Shown here one piece after another: positions 1 to 9,006 of a stretch of DNA of 64,000 nucleotides (its first letter is position 1; each line of letters starts with the position of its first letter). The stretch covers positions 62,001 through 126,000 of the forward strand of contig JAPTJF010000138.1 in assembly GCA_029339195.1 (NCBI GenBank), written 5' to 3'. The notes beneath the pieces are model-generated. The model did no database searches, was not told where the DNA came from, and saw only the letters and a program-made list of their open reading frames with translations. A program made the translations under genes and the position numbers. The stretch comes from Micractinium sp. NFX-FRZ. Taxonomy: Eukaryota; Chlorophyta; Trebouxiophyceae; Chlorellales; Chlorellaceae.

Positions 1-1017
1 GGCGGCAGGCGCAGCCCCGGAGCAGGTGGATGCCGACGGGAACACTCCCATCCACATTGCCAGCATGCAGAAAAATGCAGGAGCAGTGCGGCTGCTACTG
101 GATGCTGGGGCAGCTGCAGACGTGCCCAACGTGCTCCGTGAGCGGCCTCTCTATCTGGCTGTGAAGAGCGGCAGCAGCGAGTTGGTGGGCCTGCTGCTGG
201 AGGCCGGTGCACTGCCGCTGGCAGCAGATAAGCGCTGTTGCGCAGCCATCCACCAAGCGGCTGCAATGGGGCACACCAAAATTCTAGTTCAGCTTCTGGC
301 GGCGGCAGGCCCTGCACCCCCTCCCGCAAGTATGGCGGCAACTCGGCTTGGAATACGCTACACACCACTGCACCACGCCGCTGAAGGAGGCCATGTGGCT
401 ACAGTGGAGCAGCTGCTGAGGTGGGAGCCTGCGCTGGGCACCACCGCCGACTTTTGGGGCCGCCTGCCACTGTCCGTGGCCCTCGAGAAAGGTCACATCG
501 AGGTGGCGCGCCGCCTGCTGCCCGCCAGCGGCAACTCCGCTGAGTCCCTGCTCGCGGCCGTGCACGATAGCGGCCCTGGCATGAGTGGGCAGTCTATCTA
601 TGCTCCCATGGTCGCACGTCTGCCGCTCACCGACGAGCAGTGGGAGCAGGTCCCTGCCGGGGCCCCGGGCCTGGCAGCTGCGCTGCCTGCAGTCCTGGCA
701 CGCTCGCACGAGGAGGCCAGGCATCTGGTGGCCCGCCTGCCACAGGTGCGTCCAGGCAGTGCCAGTGCTTGCCGGGCGCTCGCTGGCTGTGTGTCTGCCC
801 TTTCATGTTCAACCTTGCCTGGCTTTTAGTTTGCTTTCAGTAGACTGTGCCTATCACCTTACCCACACCTCGCTTCCCAACGTCTTGTGTGCAGGCGGAG
901 TTTGAGCGGCTGCAGACGATGCTGCGCTGCCTGGTCCGCATGCAGCGCACGGCTGGGGCACCCAACCTGCCCCCAGATGTGCTGCGCCTGCTGCTGGCTG
1001 CCGTGTTCTCAGCCTGA
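1..1017 (+). CDS. Ankyrin-repeat protein, 5' end missing
   Basis: The reading frame is open from the left edge, so the gene begins outside the window. Exons: 1-745 and 895-1017, with a GT-AG intron (746-894) in phase 0. The visible protein holds several ankyrin repeats: NTPIHIAS, RPLYLAVKSG, AAIHQAAAMGH, TPLHHAAEGGH and LPLSVALEKGH each start a helix-turn-helix unit ending in an LL-rich helix. Ankyrin repeats bind other proteins, and no catalytic domain is visible. After the repeats comes a roughly 100-residue helical, Leu/Ala-rich tail that ends in FSA and a TGA stop. The in-frame codon at 26 is GTG, not a genuine start. The partner and function cannot be read from the sequence. Sure about the fold, unsure of the role. 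Confidence 0.85.
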
Positions 1018-2034
1018 ACCCCTGCCGCATGCGCCTGCATGATGGGCCTTCGGGCAGCGCTCTGCCTTTTGAGCCTGGCACCGCAAGCTTAAGCCTCGAG
1101 GCAGCTCCCAGCCCGAGGTCCCAGCCGCCCTGGAGGTCTCCCTCACAAGCCTGCCCAATTCTCGAGCTTCTCCCTGCTGGCATTGTTGCCCCAACAGCTT
1201 GCAAACCCCGCGTCCCTGCAACTCGTTCCGGCAGGAACAATGTCCCTCAATCCCTCATGTGCTTTCACCTCCCACCCCGCATTTGAACACCCTGCCTGCC
1301 TCCGTTTGATAACCTGCTTGCTTCATACGTCTGCTTTTCTTGCAAGGTAATTGGGCCTGTGCTGTGCCTGCCAATCCCCAGTCAGCAAGATGAATCAGCG
1401 TGACAGTGACACATCAGGGTGTCAGGGTGTCCCTTATCCACAGTAGCTGCATGGGCCACACGCTGTGCCTCCCAAGACACATCACAGGGAATGTCAACAT
1501 GATAGGTCAGGACAGGCTGCACAGAAGAAAGCAGCACAGCTGGCAGGTGGCTGGCACGCAGCTGCCTGCAGGACAGCGGCAGGCAGGCAGGCCGAAACGC
1601 AGGGGTAGGCACAACTCGTAGAGGACTGGGGCAGGCAATGCTCGTGCCAAGGTTCAGCGTCTGATCTGTGTTGGCGCCTGTAATATTTAACCCCAGGAGC
1701 TGAATGCCTTGCCAGAGGCACCAGTGCACATGGTTTGCGCTGACCGTGCGCTGACCGTGCGCACCAGGCCTCCGCTGGCGCTGCAGCTACATCTGTTGGC
1801 GGCGAGCCCTCAGTTCCAGGTTCGTACACAATGCCATGCTGCAGATCACGGGGCACTTCAACACCAGCCCACAAATAGACCAATAGCACGGGAGCTCGCC
1901 AGTAGGGTGTCAACAGGCTGTGAGAACTGCCGCCGACGACGCCACGCGCGGCGGCGCCAGCAAGGCGGCGGTGGCGCCCAGTATGACCAATTGGCCTTTG
2001 ATCGGATAGACTTGCCTTCTGGGGTTCCCGCAGC
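1018..2034. other. Intergenic spacer (3' UTR and promoter)
   Basis: About 1 kb between two plus-strand genes. It should hold the ankyrin gene's 3' UTR, possibly ending near the TGTAA at 1679, and the promoter of the SRA-domain gene. The ORFs here show no coding character that I can recognise. Confidence 0.5.
1679..1683 (+). terminator. Candidate TGTAA polyadenylation signal
   Basis: TGTAA, the usual chlorophyte polyadenylation signal, followed by an AT-rich stretch, about 660 nt after the ankyrin stop. A 5-mer can occur by chance. Confidence 0.35.
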
Positions 2035-5000
2035 ATGCCGGCACCTACACAGGAGCAGGTGGGGTGCATCGCGCTGTCAGCGACCTGAAGGGAGGTATAT
2101 GTTGCGTCCGGCGCTCACAGTGCTTTGTCATCCCTGCTGCAGTTCTTTTCCTCGCTCAAGTGCCACGACGAGCTCTACGCCAGGCGAGTGTGTGGTTCCT
2201 TCTTGAACCAGTGGCCCCCGAGCTGGTTTGTGCCTGCCTGTGCGCGCTTGATGTCCAGGAAGCCACTTTGAAGAGCCGGGATCGCGCGTACTGCAGGCCT
2301 GAGGATGCTGCCAACCCCAGCTGCAGCGGCGGGCGGCGGGCGGGCGGCGCGCGGGCAGGCTCGTGCTGATTTGGTGGAGGTTGCGCCTTTCTAAAAGCTG
2401 ACTGCTGTCCCTTGACCCTGCTTATTGCGTGCAGTGTGCGTGCAGCGTACCCTGATCAGAAGAAACCCGATTGGAAGGTGAGCAGGAGCAGTAGCCGGCA
2501 CAAGCGGTAGCTGGCATGCCATGACTCCCTGCGTTCCACCACAACTGTGCATCTCATGCCCTCCCTCCCTGCACCCCACCACAACGTTCCTTCTCCTGCG
2601 CTCCCTCCTTGGTGGCAGGCTGCCAAGCTCTGCCGCAGCGACCCGCGCAGCAATGTGCATCACGTACGCATCTTCCCATCTGGGCCCCTCCCCAGCTTCA
2701 TCCCACCCGGCTTCCCATGGCACTCTCGGAGCCAGATGTACATTTGCGGTGTGGGGAGCGAGCTGGTGGGCGGCATCGGCCTGGAGGAGCCCCAGGGGAA
2801 GCAGGGGCAGCAGCGAGCCGTCACCGTGGCAATAAGTGCGTGTTGGGGTGGTGGGCCTGCCGTCATTCATGCAAGTGCTGCTGCCTCGCTGGCAGCGCAG
2901 GTCCCTGCTGCTGCTGTGCTGCGACTGCGGCATTTTGGTGTGCAAGCACCCCAGCTATGCTTGCACTTGACCCTCCCAACCGCTCTTGATGCCTCCTCCC
3001 TGTGCCGCAGATGGCGGGTACGCCAACCACGTGCTGTCGGGGGCGCTGGAGGAGGGACTGGGGCAGTGGGTCTGCGTGATTGAAGGTGAGCGCAGCTGCA
3101 GTGCTGAGTGCAGCAGCGACAGCAGCGCTGCAGGGCAGCAGCGGCAGCAAACGCGCTGGCCGCTCTGCGCTGGCTGCTGCCTGCTTGCGCTGGCAGGAGG
3201 CTGCCCCACCAGCTGTGGCAGGCCGCTTGCAGAGGTGGCCGAGGGGGGCCCACACGTTGCACCCCCTGCTTCTCGCTCATGCCCCCCTCTGCTGCTACCC
3301 ACCCCACCCCACCCCACCCCGCAGGCCAGGCCGTGGCTGAGGAGGGCAACGACGGCCTGCGGCTGTGCCAGGCCACCGGTTCGCCGATCCGCCTTGCAGT
3401 GAAGGTGATACCTCCACTGCCTCTTGCTCCTCTGCCCGACTCGGGCAGCCACTGTCTTGCCTACCCCATGGGAAATCCCCCAGGGCAGCCACTGTCTTGC
3501 CTACCCCATGGGAAATCCCCCAGGGCAGCCAGCCTCCCATGCAGCCCCTGCACCCAATGCACCTGGCACGCCCCTCTGGTGCAGGTGCACGGCCTGAACC
3601 CGCTGCTGGACAGGCCGGGCGCCACCCACAAGGGGTACTACGCCTACTTTGGCATGTGCGAGGTGATATCTGGAAGGGGCGGTTCGGTCAGGCCGGGTGT
3701 CAAGAACCAGGGCTGCTGCGCCGGCTATAGGCCTGTGTGCCACAAATGCATTGTGTCTCGCACCCTGCGCACCCACCTGCCCCCGGCAAACCGTCTGCAG
3801 GTTGCCGAGTGGTGGGTGAGCAAGGGGTGCCACCGCTTCCTGCTGAAGCGCCTGCCCGGCCAGGACCCACTGCCGCGTGGGCTGCAGGTGCGCTGACGGC
3901 GTGTCACATAGCATAGTGTGTGCCTCGTGGCAGGACGGCCTGCCATGCTGGGAGCGGGCTGCTTCTTGGGATCAGTACACGTGCATCTGAAGCAGCTGGG
4001 AGGGCAACGGGTTGCGGAAAGCGGTGGGGGCTTTCACCAACCATTGCCCTCGCATCTCACCCCATGCCCTGCCCTGCCCGCCTGCTGGGCTTGCCTGCAG
4101 CTGTCCTTCCAGCGCAAGTCGGGCGAGGAGCCAGATCGCGTGGAGGTGAGCAGGCTCTTGCCTCCCTGCTGAGAGTGCCCTTTGCTCTGTAGCCACCGCG
4201 CCTGCTGCGCTGCGCATGCTGCGCACGGCTGTGATCCATCACCGTTGCTTGTTGGCGGTCCCAATGGCCCACTCTGCCCGCGCAGGTGTCGGAGCGGTTC
4301 TGGAAGCACACCTGGTGCAGCGCCTGCGTTCCAGACATCTGCAGGTCGGTGCGCCACTGCGCCGGTTGCCTACGGGCTTTGCTGTGCCCTGCGGGCGGTG
4401 TGGAGCTGTGCGCTGCTTGGCACGTGCTGCCAACCGAACCCTCACACGCTGCCCTCACTTCCGTCCTGCCCCTTCCTTTGCCCTTCCTTCCGTCCCTGCA
4501 GCAAGTGCTTCTGCGACGCCAATGGCAGCGGCGACTCGTTTGTCTGCGACACGTGAGCGCACGCTAGGGCAGCCCTGCTCCTGCGGCAGCACTCACCGGC
4601 TCGCCCTGCAGCTCCACCCCGTTGCCCCCTGCTTTGGGCAGCACCTGCAAAGGCTAGCTCGCAGCGCAGCATGGTGTGCTGAATAGCCCCAATGCATGCC
4701 TGCAGGTGTGGCGTGGCTGAGGTCTGCCAGAGCTGCATCTCCGACCAGGATTTTGAGCGGTGAGCGGTTCCCCACAACTGTATGCAGCCAAAGGAGTGCC
4801 TGGTGCTGGTCTGCCGGCCGTTCGTACAAACCTATGGTGGCTGTGCACATGCTGTACCTTCCAACTCATGTGTGCCGTGCCCTGTCGCAGGCTGAGCGGC
4901 ACGGACGCCCCGTGGCACTGCGCAGCCTGCAGCTTCCCCGCCGGGCCGGCAGCCGCAGTGGCAGCAGGCGTGCCCTGCATGACCCGCACTCCCGCAATCG

Positions 5001-5984
5001 TGGCAGCACAGCTGGCAGCTCACCGGGCAGCGCTCCAGGCATTTGAGTGCAAAGTAGCTGCCGAGCAGCTGTCAGAAGAGTGGCAGTCTCAGGGGAGCAC
5101 GCAGCGTCGGCAGCGGGAGCAGGAGGTTGAGGAGGAGCGGCAGGAGCGGCAGCAGGCCATCCAAGAGTGGGAGCAGCGGCAGCAGCAGGCTCAGCAGGGC
5201 GGACAGGCTGGCGGCGCTGCTGGTGCAGGGCAGCAGCAGGCGCAGGAGCAGCAGGCGCAGTCGGGGCAACAGCAGCAGCAGCCATGTGTGCAGCAAAGGC
5301 AGCCGCAGCAGGCTCAGCAGGCTGGCGGCGCTGGCGGCTCTGGGCAGCTGCTACAGCTCTCGCCACCGCAGCGGCAGCAGCAGCCACAGCAGCCACAGCA
5401 GCAGCAGTTAGTGCCGCAGCCGGCCCAGCAGCCAGACACGCAGCTGGCACAGCCACAGCAGGAGCGGGCCCAGCAGACGGCATGCCCGGTAGGGGCCCAG
5501 GGCAGTGGCGGCCGCCTGCAAGGACTGGTGCGGCGCGTGCTTCACGCCCGCCCATTGCTCGACTCGGGTGTTCCAAACCAGCGGGGTCAGAAGCAGGGCC
5601 TGCAGCATCAGGGTGGGGAGCAGCAGCAGGTGGCACAGCAGCACGCACTGGCGACACAGCAGCAGGCGCCAGCTGCGCAGCCGCAGGCGTCTCCCGAGCC
5701 TCGCCAGGAGCAGCAGCAGCAGCAATCGCCACTCCCAGCGCGGAAGCAGCAGTTGCCCCACCAGCCGCAGCCAGAGCAGCAGCAGCAGCAGCAGCAGGAG
5801 CAGCAGCAGGTTGATCAGGCTGCCAGTGAAGCTGAGATGGAGCCCACAGAGGTGGTGGCGGCACAGGAAGGTGGGGAGGAGGTAGAGCAGCCGGAGCGGA
5901 CGGCGCATCAGCAGCAGCAGCACTTTGTGCCTGCCGCAGCCCAGCGGCCTGCAACAGCCATGCCAGCAGCCCATGGGCCAACGC

Positions 5985-6025
<41 letters not shown>

Positions 6026-6829
6026 GCAACAGCAGTCAATCCCGAGGCAGAGGCCGGCCGAAAGCGGCAGCAAGACCAAGTGGAGGCACCGGCTGCTAGC
6101 TCTATGCCCGCTGCCAAGCGCACCGCCGGTGCAGCAGCTGAGCAATCTGCTTACACACGGCCGAGCAGAGGCAGTTGCAGCCGGGCCTGCTAGCCCCCAA
6201 GTCGCGGCATCCCAGCAAGCGGTGCAGCCGCCCCTGTTCCGGGTGCACGAGGCAGCGGGGGGTCAGCAGCCACTACAGGGACCTGTGCCGCCCCAGCAGC
6301 CACACCGCCACATGCAGGCGCATGATGTGCAGGCTGCACAGCAGGAGGTGAAAAGCATACTTGCTCAGCTGTTGCCCCTGCTGCCAAGCGCGGGCGTGCT
6401 GCCAGCGGCGCGTCTCGGTTTCTCAACACGCTTGTGAGTCTCCATGCATAGTGGTCTCCTGCTATGTCCCTGCTATGTCCCTGCTTCACCGCTCGTGCAC
6501 CCGCCTGGCAGCCAGGCATGTGCTGCCCATCGCACCGCCTGGCCTGCTGCTGCCCGGTCCTGCTGCCGATGTTCTTCCTGCCACATGCTGCGATCTGGCG
6601 GCTCTCAGCCCAACCACCCATGTTCTGCACAGCCCTCACGTGGCCCCTGCCCCTCCCCTGCCCCGCCATTGCTCCCTGCAGCCAGGCATTTGATGGCAGC
6701 AGCACGGCGCTGGACAGCCGCAGAGTGCGGTACGAGGATGTCAAGAGCGGGTGCCAGTGGGTGACAGAGGGCGGCGGCGATGCTGCGCTGCAGGTGCTGC
6801 TGCAGCTGCTGGCAGAGCCGATGGACTGA
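2035..6829 (+). CDS. SRA-YDG and PHD-like zinc-finger protein with a long Q-rich region
   Basis: Probable chromatin protein that reads modified cytosine. Exons: 2035-2058, 2143-2183, 2435-2477, 2619-2835, 3011-3085, 3325-3404, 3585-3662, 3801-3887, 4101-4145, 4286-4344, 4502-4552, 4706-4759, 4891-6433, 6682-6829; about 847 aa. Residues ~60-212 match the SRA-YDG fold of UHRF1/VIM: the GGYAN stretch aligns with GGYKDD, then SPIRLAVK with PVRV, GYYAYFGMCEV with the YDG segment, and FLLKRLPGQ follows. Residues ~235-300 form a Cys-rich PHD-like finger (WCSAC, SKCFCD, CDTCG, CQSC, WHCAAC). A long Gln/Ala-rich region follows. The second intron is GC-AG. One frame break lies in exon 13, between about 6080 and 6190: the frame valid at 4891 hits a stop at 6193, and the frame needed for the last exon is one nucleotide later. 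No RING or ubiquitin-like domain is seen. Confidence 0.75.
3443..3530. repeat. Two 40-bp tandem copies in an intron
   Basis: Copies at 3443-3482 and 3483-3522 look identical, followed by the first 8 bases of a third. It lies inside the intron between exons 6 and 7 of the SRA gene, so it does not affect the protein. Confidence 0.9.
5690..6022 (+). repeat. CAG-rich microsatellite tracts in coding sequence
   Basis: Several uninterrupted CAG/GCA runs inside exon 13 of the SRA gene, around 5709-5722, 5777-5810 and 5988-6022. Depending on frame they code for Gln or Ala. The last run is Ala-coding in the frame that enters the exon and Gln-coding in the frame that leaves it. Confidence 0.85.
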
Positions 6830-6986
6830 CTGGGCACCCGCAAGGCGGGGCCGATTGTCTGACCAGAGGCAAGGGCACTGCACAGCACCCAACTTGCCGG
6901 CACTCAATTTGACCGCTCCCAAGCCTCCCTGTATGCCTGCCTGACCGCCTGCCTGCGTTAGCAGTTGCACGCACATTGGCCTGTTG

Positions 6987-6991
6987 TTACA
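6987..6991 (-). terminator. Candidate TGTAA polyadenylation signal
   Basis: TTACA on the plus strand, which reads TGTAA on the minus strand, 56 nt past the stop of the small membrane-protein gene. Confidence 0.45.
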
Positions 6992-7046
6992 CGTTGACAG
7001 CACGCGGTCATTCCTTGACTAAGCCAGGCAGCATATGTCTCAATGC

Positions 7047-7781
7047 TCATGCCTCCTCGGCGGTTGTGGTGCCGCAGCACAGCCCCTTCTCCAGGTCAGA
7101 GGTCAGCGCGGGAGGCAGGTGGATTTGGGTGGGTGCGTTCAGGACTGTCTCTGCAGTAGCAGCAGCAGCGCTTGCGGCCGGCAGCTCCACTGATGTGGTG
7201 TCACTGTTGGTGGGTGCTGGCTCCTCAACAGGATTGCACACGCTCGGGCAGCATTCCTCAAAGAGCTGAACGAGGAGCAACACTGGGAAAGCCGCCAAGA
7301 TGCAAGGGAGGCAAATGAGTCCCCAAACACACTGTTCGCCCGTGAATATGCTGAAGAGGACCAAAAGAACCACTATCGCGCAGACGAGGCCAAGCCCGAT
7401 CTGCCAAGCCGGGGGTGGATCAGGGTCATCAGGGTGGACAGAGGAGGATGGGTGCTGGTCGAAGGAGGCGGTGGCAGGTGGCGGAACTGTGATCTGCGGG
7501 CATAAAGTCGGGCATGCAGCGTTAGGCGGTCGGGAACGGTGCAAGGAATTGTGACGTTGCTTGTGGGAACTCCACAGCAGCAGAGCGGGGCGGAGCGGCG
7601 GGCGCCGGCAAGCAGCTGTGCGCACCTGGTCTTGGAGCAGGCGGCGGCTCCCCGCTACCGCAGAGCCCTTGCCGTGCGCGGCTGATGGTCCAAAAGCGCC
7701 ACTCGACAGCGCCGCCCAGAGGCACAACGCGACGAAGAGCGCCGCCGCAACCGAAGTGGCCGCCTTGAACGAGGGGCGCAT
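7047..7781 (-). CDS. Small secretory-pathway membrane protein of unknown function
   Basis: Exons (minus): 7781-7626 and 7493-7047; 200 aa. Residues ~8-30 are a hydrophobic signal-like segment, followed by RRLLQ, a motif I often see just after algal signal peptides. After a Pro/Asp-rich linker come two hydrophobic stretches, WQIGLGLVCAIVVLLVLF (~81-98) and LICLPCILAAFPVLLLVQLF (~110-130), separated by a Cys-containing turn, then a Cys pair and a polar acidic tail. The intron (7625-7494) is 132 nt and free of stops, so retaining it would give a 244-aa isoform. It converges with the SRA gene (217 nt between stops). No family recognised. I chose the splice form because both splice sites are strong (CAG|GTGCGC and CCCGCAG). 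Confidence 0.6.
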   Translation of the reverse strand: MRPSFKAATSVAAALFVALCLWAALSSGAFGPSAAHGKGSAVAGSRRLLQDQVRTAACRRPPLRPALLLWSSHKQRHNSLHRSRPPNAACPTLCPQITVPPPATASFDQHPSSSVHPDDPDPPPAWQIGLGLVCAIVVLLVLFSIFTGEQCVWGLICLPCILAAFPVLLLVQLFEECCPSVCNPVEEPAPTNSDTTSVELPAASAAAATAETVLNAPTQIHLPPALTSDLEKGLCCGTTTAEEA

Positions 7782-8244
7782 TGCTTCGTTTGTGTATAAT
7801 GGGTTGCAACGCAGAAAATTGAACGCCTAAAGGGCCTCGGAAAGACATCTGCCGCCAGCTGCCTGCTGCGCCCGCTGCGCCAGACGGGCGCCACAGCTGC
7901 GTGGCGGCCAAGAACCGACAAGGGGATATGAATCAGGCTAATGTACATACCTGAAGTCAACTGTAAAGCCGATCATCGTTAGGCTGCTTTAAAACCTAAT
8001 ATAGATGTTATTATGCAAACAGGCATAATTGTAGCGAGATCTCCCGGCGGTGGTGAGGCGTCGACCCGGCCTCAGCTGCAGTGTGCCTGCCCCCTTTGAC
8101 GCACGGTGTGATTCCAGCATTTGACGAAACCTTTGCAGGCGAATGCGACGTGGCAAGTGCTGGCTGCAGTTGGGCGCTGATGAGGGACCCGGGCAAGCTT
8201 ACAGCACCCACGTCTCTGGCACCCACGTGGGTGCTGCGCAGGCT
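7782..8244. other. AT-richer spacer
   Basis: Upstream region of the minus-strand membrane protein. The segment from about 7925 to 8040 is clearly more AT-rich than its surroundings. No gene recognised. A TATA-like ATTATAC lies just upstream of the minus-strand start, on the minus strand near 7793-7800. Confidence 0.4.
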
Positions 8245-8565
8245 TCAGTTCCCCTCCGCCTGTCGTGTGTGGCACGCTGGCACATTTACACCACAAACGC
8301 CATACTGTTTATGTGCTTCGTCGGGTGCACCAGGGTGGCCGATTTGTAGGTGCTCTGAAATGGTGCTGACTGGCACCAGGACTGAGGCCGGGCCGGTGTC
8401 AATATGCATGGTGACGCCTCGGCACGCTACCAAGCGACCAAGCGCCATGTGGACATCGTCGCGTGAGGTGGTTTTACCACCAAAGGATGATAGAAGTTCA
8501 TGACCGGCGCAGATAATGCTTTCTTCTCCTTGTTTGTCTGTCGCGGAGGAAGCGAGAGTGGCCAT
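8245..8565 (-). CDS. Small ORF with a retroviral-aspartic-protease-like DTG motif; possible element remnant
   Basis: An ORF of 106 aa from the ATG at 8565, which sits in a perfect GCCGCCATGG context. The frame stays open upstream to about 8654. The centre reads VTMHIDTGPASVLVP: a hydrophobic run, Asp-Thr-Gly, then hydrophobic residues, the layout of the active-site strand of retropepsin-like proteases found in LTR retrotransposon Pol. Codon third positions (aaa, caa, gga, gaa, att, cta) are much less GC-rich than in neighbouring genes, which would suit foreign or decayed DNA. I see no zinc knuckle, reverse transcriptase, integrase or LTR nearby, so this is at most a fragment. It could also be a small host protein or non-coding. 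Confidence 0.3.
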   Translation of the reverse strand: MATLASSATDKQGEESIICAGHELLSSFGGKTTSRDDVHMALGRLVACRGVTMHIDTGPASVLVPVSTISEHLQIGHPGAPDEAHKQYGVCGVNVPACHTRQAEGN

Positions 8566-8887
8566 GGCGGCTTCCGCTGGCGCTGTACCCCCTGCCTCTG
8601 TTGTCACACCACCGATTCCTGCATGACCACCAAGTTCACACGCCCCCCTCCTGTGCTAACCTGTGCCCCCCTGCAGCAAAGCAAGTAGCACAGGAGGCGC
8701 TGAGCACAGGCACGTAGCACAGGGCCGGCGGCAGCAGCGGCGGCAGGCTGGCTGTTGTCCCTGCTGCTGCTGCTGGTGGTGACAACGCCTGTCTAGACTG
8801 CGATATTGCTTGAAAGGAGTAACTATCTTCACAATCACTCTAAGAGTTCGAGTGCGTCCTGGAACTTTGGGTGATGCCCCCCCAGGG

Positions 8888-8895
8888 GATAAAAG
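8888..8895 (+). promoter_or_regulatory. TATA-like box of the nucleotidyltransferase-JmjC gene
   Basis: GATAAAAG lies 112-119 nt upstream of the ATG at 9007. If it is a TATA box, transcription would start near 8920, which argues against the longer open frame that begins at 8899. Confidence 0.45.
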
Positions 8896-9006
8896 GCGGT
8901 GGCAGCTGGCGGCAGCGGCAGCAAGCCTACAGCTCAGCTTTGCCTGCTGGTCTTCTTGAAAGACCACATCTGCTTCAGGTCGGCAGGTAAAGCAGCTAGG
9001 GGCGCC

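Noticed and set aside
3443..3530. CRISPR-like direct repeat
   Set aside because: Only two tandem copies, with no spacers, inside a eukaryotic intron.
4866..6029. 387-codon open frame on the minus strand
   Set aside because: Antisense to the Q-rich exon of the SRA gene; the frame stays open only because CAG repeats read as Leu/Cys/Ala on the other strand.
8899..9006. N-terminal extension of the nucleotidyltransferase-JmjC gene
   Set aside because: Open in frame but begins with a non-ATG codon and lies right at the expected transcription start of the TATA-like box at 8888.
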